Below, in pieces: positions 58,801 through 64,000 of a stretch of DNA of 64,000 nucleotides. Position 1 is the stretch's first letter; each line of letters starts with the position of its first letter. The stretch comes from Epichloe hybrida. Its lineage: Eukaryota > Ascomycota > Sordariomycetes > Hypocreales > Clavicipitaceae. The stretch is from positions 1,922,001 through 1,986,000 of the forward strand of contig JAFEKR010000009.1 of the NCBI GenBank assembly GCA_019022495.1, given 5' to 3'. The notes under the pieces were generated by a model. That model was not told the origin of the DNA, searched no databases, and saw only the letters and a list, made by a program, of their open reading frames with translations. The translations under genes were made by a program, and so were the position numbers.

Positions 58801-61800
58801 TCTTTCACTAGATCTATAGTAGCTAACTAGCCTCTTAACTAGGCTACTCTAGCCTCTAGAGCTCTCTCTATAGTGGCTAGGGTATTTTCCTCCCCTAAAG
58901 GTATTTTACTAAGCCTCTTTACTAAGACTAAGGTATTTTCCTCCCTTAAAGGCATCTTACTATATTCTCTTTAATATATTATAACTAGGGCATTTTCCTC
59001 CCCTAAAGGTATCTTACTATATCTTCTCTTATATATTAGTATCTCTTCTTTTACTAGTTCTTTAGTAGCTACTATTTTCTTTTAAAGCTCTAGTAAAAGT
59101 AACTTATTTATTAAGGATTTGCCTTTATAATTAGACTATCTTAATAGTGTATTTACTAGGTTACTCTTTCTAAGTCTATGCCTAATTATAAAGTAAAAGA
59201 GGTAAAGAAATATACACTATTTAGTCTATCTCCTATTTAGCTTTTACTATTTTATAAAAGTCTATAAGTTATAGTAATCTAATAGGACCTTTACTAGGGT
59301 TACTATATCTTTAATATAGTGTTACTAGTGTTTAAATAACTTTACTATAGTAAGTAACTCCTAATTTACTATACTATAATTATATTTAGTGTCTATAAAC
59401 TTCCTTAACTAAAATGCTATAAGGTGCTATTAGCCCTTATTATCTTACTAAGATAAGATTCCTACTATTATAAAGACTAAAGTATCTATCTTAATGCGCA
59501 CTAGCTAACTTAGGTTATAATAATAGAGAAGAGATACCTATTAAAAGGCATCTTTTAGCTAGTTAAATACTAGCTATTCTCTTTCCTTAAATATAAACTT
59601 CCTAGTTTAAATACTATTTTAACTGCCTTTTATTAGCATATATAAGGGTACTATAATCCTAGAGTATTAGTAAATAAACCTTTAGTAAAAGTTATAGAAT
59701 CCTAGGAAAGACTATATATCTTTAAAGCTTATAGGCTCCTTCTAGTCTTAGATTATATTTACTTTATATATATTTATTAAAATGCTATTAACTAATAGGA
59801 TAAACCCTAGGAATTTTACTAATTCCTAGTAAAATAAACACTTTAAGGGTTTTATATATAACTTTACTAACCTTATATATTCTAAAACTTCCTTAATATA
59901 TATAGTGTGCTTCTCTTATGTTTTTAAGAAGATAAGGATATTATCTAAATATACTATATGAATAGTGTTTACTAGCCTATAAAGCGCTTTATAAATATAG
60001 CTCTAAAAAGTAACTAGTATATTAGTTAGCCTAAAGGGTATTATAAGATATTTATAGTATTTATAATAGGTATAAAACATAGTCTTTTACTTATTACTCT
60101 CTTTAATATAAATTTAATAGTAAGTATCCTTAATATTAATCTTTAAGAAGTAGTAGGCTCCTTAGCACTAGTCTAGGATCTTTAAAATTAGAGGGAGAGC
60201 GTAGTAATTCTTTTATATTACTCTATTAAGTCCCTAATAATCTATATATAGTTAAAGCGTCCTATCCTTCTTTAGTATAAATAGAATAAGCATGCCTATA
60301 GGGCTTTTAGAGGGTCTTATCTAGCCTTTCTATAGGTTTTTATTAATATATTTATAAAGCTCCTTTAACTTACTTTAGGAAAGAGAGTAAATTAGTCTAT
60401 ATAGGGGTGTAGCCTTAGGTATTAGGTTAATTATATAATTAGTCTTCTTTCTTAATAGTAAACTACTTACCTTATTTACTATGAATATATCTTTAAACTT
60501 ATGTAATTCCTTAGGGGTATCTTTAATAGTTCTATATACTTTTACCTCCTTATTATCTTTAAGGGTAATAAACTTATCTTCTATAACTCCTATAATAGTA
60601 TATATAATAGCCTTATTACGCATTACCTTTATAAACTTATAGGGAGTTATAAGTAAAAAGGCTATTTTCTTCTTCTTAAACCACTACTCTTAAGAGTATA
60701 AATAAAGATATATATATTCTTTAGTAAGTGTATATATCCTAATTAAGATAGGGCTTCCCCTTACTCTTAGGTCTTTATCTATAGCTATATATAGTAGCTT
60801 AAGGTCCTTTTCTTTCTCTCTTAAGTTTTTAATAGTAATAAGCACCTTATAGACACTATATTAAGGGACTATAAGGGCCCTTACTACCTAAAGGATAAGT
60901 ACTATAGCCTTAGCCTAATTAAGCTTATAGTTTCTTGCGAATTTAATGCTAATAATATTAAGCTTAGCGTAGCTATCTAGATTCGCTACTATTTTAATGT
61001 CTTTATACTTATGAATAGTAACTAGTATATAAAATTAATGCCTAATTAGTACCTTAGTGTTTAAGGCAGAGGTAAAGGCCTTTACTTTTACCTTAGGAAG
61101 TTTCCTTATCTATCTTAGGGATCTTTCCTTAGCTTATTATATTTATTTATAAGGTAGTCTAGGCTATTATAGTTATAATATTATCTCTTATCCCTAACTT
61201 TACTATTATTTAGGTATATAGCTAGGCCCTTTTCCTAGTCTTTATTCCTTTAATCTCTATATAGCCTATAACCTTAGGGTAAGTTATTTCTATAATATTA
61301 GGGATTCTTATATAATCCTTTATCTCCTAAATATTTAGGCTTTTGCTTGCTCTTTAGCATAGCCTTCTAAAATCACTAGGTAAGTTATATAACCTTCTCT
61401 TATGTTTTCCTAGTAATAGAGGTATGTAAGTTAATATAGTCCTATAGCTTAGGGAGTAACTTTATAAAGAACATAAGGGTATAGGACTTTTCTAGGGCTT
61501 TTTCTAGGTATATCTCTAGTAAATCTAGGAAAATACTAAATTTAATAGGGCTCTAGCCCTTATATTACTTTGCGTTCTTAAGCTATATAGCTATTTAAGT
61601 ATTATAGTTTATAAAGTCCCTAAGTAATATAAGCATCTAGGTCTAGAATTTATCCTAGTTACTCTTAAGATTATCCTAGCTATTAGCTTATTATTTATTA
61701 AGGTATTTATTCTATCTTGCCCTATAGTTAGTATATATATAGTTAAGTGTAAAGAGAACCTTTTAGTAATTACATTAGTATTTTTTCTTTGCCCTATTAA

Positions 61801-62246
61801 AGGCATAGTTTAGGTTATTTATTTATATCTTATACCTCTAGGGGTTTGTAAGGTATTAGAGCTTAGTAATGTTCTTAACTCTAATCTCTTAGCTACTATT
61901 ACTTAAGGAGAGGCTAGCTTTTTGCTTACTTTTTCCTTATACTTCCCCTAAGTTACCCTTAATAAGGTTAATAAGCTTTTATTTTTATTCTTATAATCTT
62001 TAGAGTTTTTCTAGCTAAGTAATTTGCTCTAGTATTACTATAGCTTTACTATAAGGGGTAAAGGGTCTTATTATAAGCGTAGTTTTATTAGTATATAGTA
62101 TATCTTTACCTATAGTATTACCCTTATTTAATTAGGTATAGCTCTTATCCATTAGGGTTAGGTTATTATCTAATATTACTCTAGTGAATTAGGTAGTTCT
62201 TCCCCCTATATTGCTCTTAGGTAGCTAGTAAGAGAAGCTTTAGAAT

Positions 62247-62444
62247 TATAAGAATAATAGTAGCTAGGTAAGAGGTATAGGGGCTCTAGTATATTAACTA
62301 AAGCTTGCTAGGTCTAAATGCGTAGTATATGCAAGTCACTGTCTTATAGCTAGTGGCTCGCTAGTGTCACGTGGACCTAGCCCTAGGGCCTCGCTGGCCC
62401 GTGGGGCGCGTAGGTGCACCTGTTGTTGTGAGTGGGGCCTCACA
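62247..62444 (-). repeat. LTR of gypsy B, right (5' in element sense)
   Basis: 198 bp, begins tataagaataatag, ends ggggcctcaca. Its last 80 bp keep many CpG/CpA (ctggcccgtggggcgcg), so RIP is uneven along the LTR. Followed by ttaag (62445-62449). Confidence 0.9.
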
Positions 62445-62805
62445 TTAAGGCTAGTTATGTTTATTATAGAGGTATTTATAGCTAGAGATACTTTAAAAGC
62501 TAAGTAAATAAAAGCTAGGTTAAATTATACTTAGTTAAGGAGGGTGTTCTAGTAACTAATAAGATAGTAATATCTCTAGGATAAAATAGGTATTTTCTTT
62601 TTTATATTTATAGTCTTATAGACTTTAGGTTTAATAATATATATACCTATAGTAATTTTAGCCTTAAGATCTTTAAGGGTATAGTAAAGTTATAAGTTAG
62701 TAAATAGAAGCCTAGTATATTATATATAGGTAATATAGTATTACTAATAAGGAGAATATAATTCCTTACTTCTAGGTAAATAATAGTTTAAAACGCTAGT
62801 AGTAA
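62445..62805 (+). mobile_element. copia-3 protease region, left arm of an inverted repeat
   Basis: The plus-strand translation gives SYVYYRGIYS-RYF (zinc knuckle), KEGVLVTNKIVISLG and IDFRFNNIYTYSNFSLKIFKG, a RIP-altered copia protease (DSGxNxHICN type). The same sequence occurs inverted at 63641-64000. Confidence 0.7.
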
Positions 62806-63640
62806 GAGATTATTTAATATAAGGACTATAGGGATGCTAGACTAACTTAAGTATAGTATACTATTTATTATTAGAGTTTCCTTCTATAAGGTACTTACTA
62901 ATAGAATAGGATATTAGCATTATAGGAGTAGCTATAGGAGTAAAAGTAAGGGCTTAATAGTAAGGCATTTCTAGTAAGGGAATGTTTAATTAAGAGAAAG
63001 AAGCTAATAGGATAAAGAGAAAGGCTTAATAGAATTATAATAATAGAGGGATAGTGTTATATAGAGAGAAAAGTAAGATAGTATAAGTATAAGTAAGATA
63101 TTTATACTAGATATTATACTTATACTAGGTAAGTTATAAATAGGTAAGGGTAAGGTAGTTATTCACAATAAATAACCTATTAGTAAGGCAAATATATTAC
63201 ATATACTGCAAAATAACACTTAGAAGTGAGGGGGGGTTATTATAATAAATAACAAGGTAATAGGGTAAGTGCCTATTAAACACTTTATAAATAGCTATTA
63301 GTAAGAATAGTTTTTATTATAATAACTAAGGGTATATATAACATAGGTGTTACGTATACTACTAGGGAACGTTATAGAGGGGAGTTTATTAATAATAGGT
63401 AAGTAAAAGCATATATAAGGGCTTAGGCTTTACCTAAGTATTATTTATATAGTAGTTAAAGAGGGGATTAGTAAAAGTAGTTAAGGTAAGGAAAAGGAGG
63501 CTTACATAAGTAGCCTAGGGGGTATAAGGGGCACTACTAGGGATCGTCTCTTACCCTTCCTCCTTCCTCCTTCCTCCTCAAGTCTCTTAATACTATATTG
63601 ACGCTCTATCGCAGTCGCCTCGGGGCTAGTCCATAACATA
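62806..63640. other. Spacer between the inverted copia-3 arms
   Basis: AT-rich with no reading frame. Two parts are not RIP-like: about 63160-63240, and 63540-63640, which has a pyrimidine run (cttcctccttcctcc) and gcagtcgcctcgg. No element is identified. Confidence 0.45.
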
Positions 63641-64000
63641 TTACTAGTGTCCTAAACTATTATCCCCCTAGAAGTAAGGAATTATATTCTCCTTATTAGT
63701 AGCACTATATTACCTATATATAGCACACTAGGCTCCTATTTACTAACCTATAACTTTACTATACCTTTAAAGATCTTAAGGCTAAAATTACTATAGGTAT
63801 ATATATTATTAAACCTAGAGTCCCTAAGATTATAAATATAAAAAAGAAAATACTTATTTTATCCTAGAGATACTACTATCTTATTAGTTACTAGAACACC
63901 CTCCTTAACTAAGCATAGTTTAACCTAGCTTCTATTTACTTAGCTCTTAGGGTATCTTTAGCTATAGACACCCCTATAATAAATATAACTAGCCTTAATA
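63641..64000 (-). mobile_element. copia-3 protease region, right arm of an inverted repeat
   Basis: This is the reverse complement of 62445-62805 with scattered transitions. It runs off the window edge at a point equivalent to just left of the gypsy B insertion site (tattaaggctag), and so shows an uninterrupted version of that site. Confidence 0.75.

Larger units (their letters stand above)
55612..62444 (-). mobile_element. Ty3/gypsy chromovirus B, full length, RIP-degraded
   Basis: 6833 bp, the same length as A and closely similar to its reverse complement, with LTRs at both ends. Residual open pieces are the RT-proximal stretch at 60375-60623 (KVSSLLLRKKTNYIINLIPK) and a gag stretch at 61609-61806. 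All other frames are broken. Flanks are gtcga on the left and ttaag on the right; they do not match each other but are complementary to those of gypsy A. Confidence 0.92.

Noticed and set aside
60375..61806. Two minus-strand open frames (60375-60623, 61609-61806) as host genes
   Set aside because: They align with the pol and gag parts of gypsy B and are residual open pieces of that element.
1..64000. Mitochondrial or bacterial origin because of the extreme AT content
   Set aside because: Spliceosomal introns, NRPS/UstYa genes and CpA-to-TpA damaged retrotransposons indicate a fungal nuclear genome.
28000..64000. Centromere
   Set aside because: RIP-degraded nested retrotransposons are compatible with a fungal centromere, but nothing in the sequence distinguishes this from an ordinary AT-rich block; CENP-A ChIP would decide.

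Overview
The window looks like a sub-genomic piece of a filamentous ascomycete (Pezizomycotina) with very active RIP (repeat-induced point mutation). Two base compositions alternate. About 50 kb is extremely AT-rich, full of TpA and almost without CpA/TpG/CpG, with retrotransposon reading frames broken by stops that replace Gln and Trp codons. One island (about 11.8-28.0 kb) has normal composition, 60-90 bp GT-AG introns and fungal secondary-metabolism genes.

Layout: 1-540 non-LTR-like 3' end; 541-3243 5' part of a copia element (copia-1); 3244-9919 Ty3/gypsy chromovirus C on the minus strand; 9920-10329 MITE; 10.3-11.8 kb AT-rich; 12.7-22.9 kb NRPS pseudogene (minus); 23.1-23.96 kb broken vacuolar M28 protease (minus); 24.44-25.68 kb an apparently intact six-exon UstYa/DUF3328 gene (minus); 26.1-27.9 kb cluster of short repeats; 29.0-30.9 kb long-TIR DNA element; 30.9-39.1 kb 3' part of copia-1 (minus) carrying a nested stack of three hAT-like elements; 39.1-39.3 kb the second LTR of gypsy C; 39.3-39.7 kb MITE; 40.8-42.8 kb copia-2 gag; 42.8-49.6 kb gypsy A (plus); 49.6-50.35 kb copia-3 gag piece; 50.35-53.3 kb gypsy D (minus); 53.3-55.2 kb long-TIR element; 55.2-55.6 kb copia-2 middle part (minus); 55.6-62.4 kb gypsy B (minus); 62.4-64.0 kb inverted copies of a copia-3 protease region.

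The most informative structure is a pair of inversions that can be read from target-site duplications (TSDs). The MITEs at 9920 and 39337 carry exchanged 8-bp TSDs, and gypsy C has one LTR at 3244 and the other at 39106 with matching 5-bp TSDs (cttag / ctaag reverse complement). Flipping 10330-39336 repairs both MITE TSDs, the gypsy and the copia-1 integrase frame. Independently, gypsy A (42800) and B (55612), both 6833 bp, carry exchanged 5-bp TSDs; flipping the DNA between them repairs both TSDs and joins copia-2 in frame. So the NRPS/UstYa island sits inside a 29-kb segment inverted by recombination between 410-bp MITEs.

Functionally, the island is the decayed remnant of a peptide biosynthetic cluster. 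The NRPS tail reads C(relic)-A(relic)-E-C-A-T-C-A-T-C with many frameshifts, next to a UstYa-type peptide-modifying oxidase that still splices into one open frame. I see no rRNA, bona fide tRNA, CRISPR array or other intact housekeeping gene. Coordinates of degraded elements are approximate where so stated.
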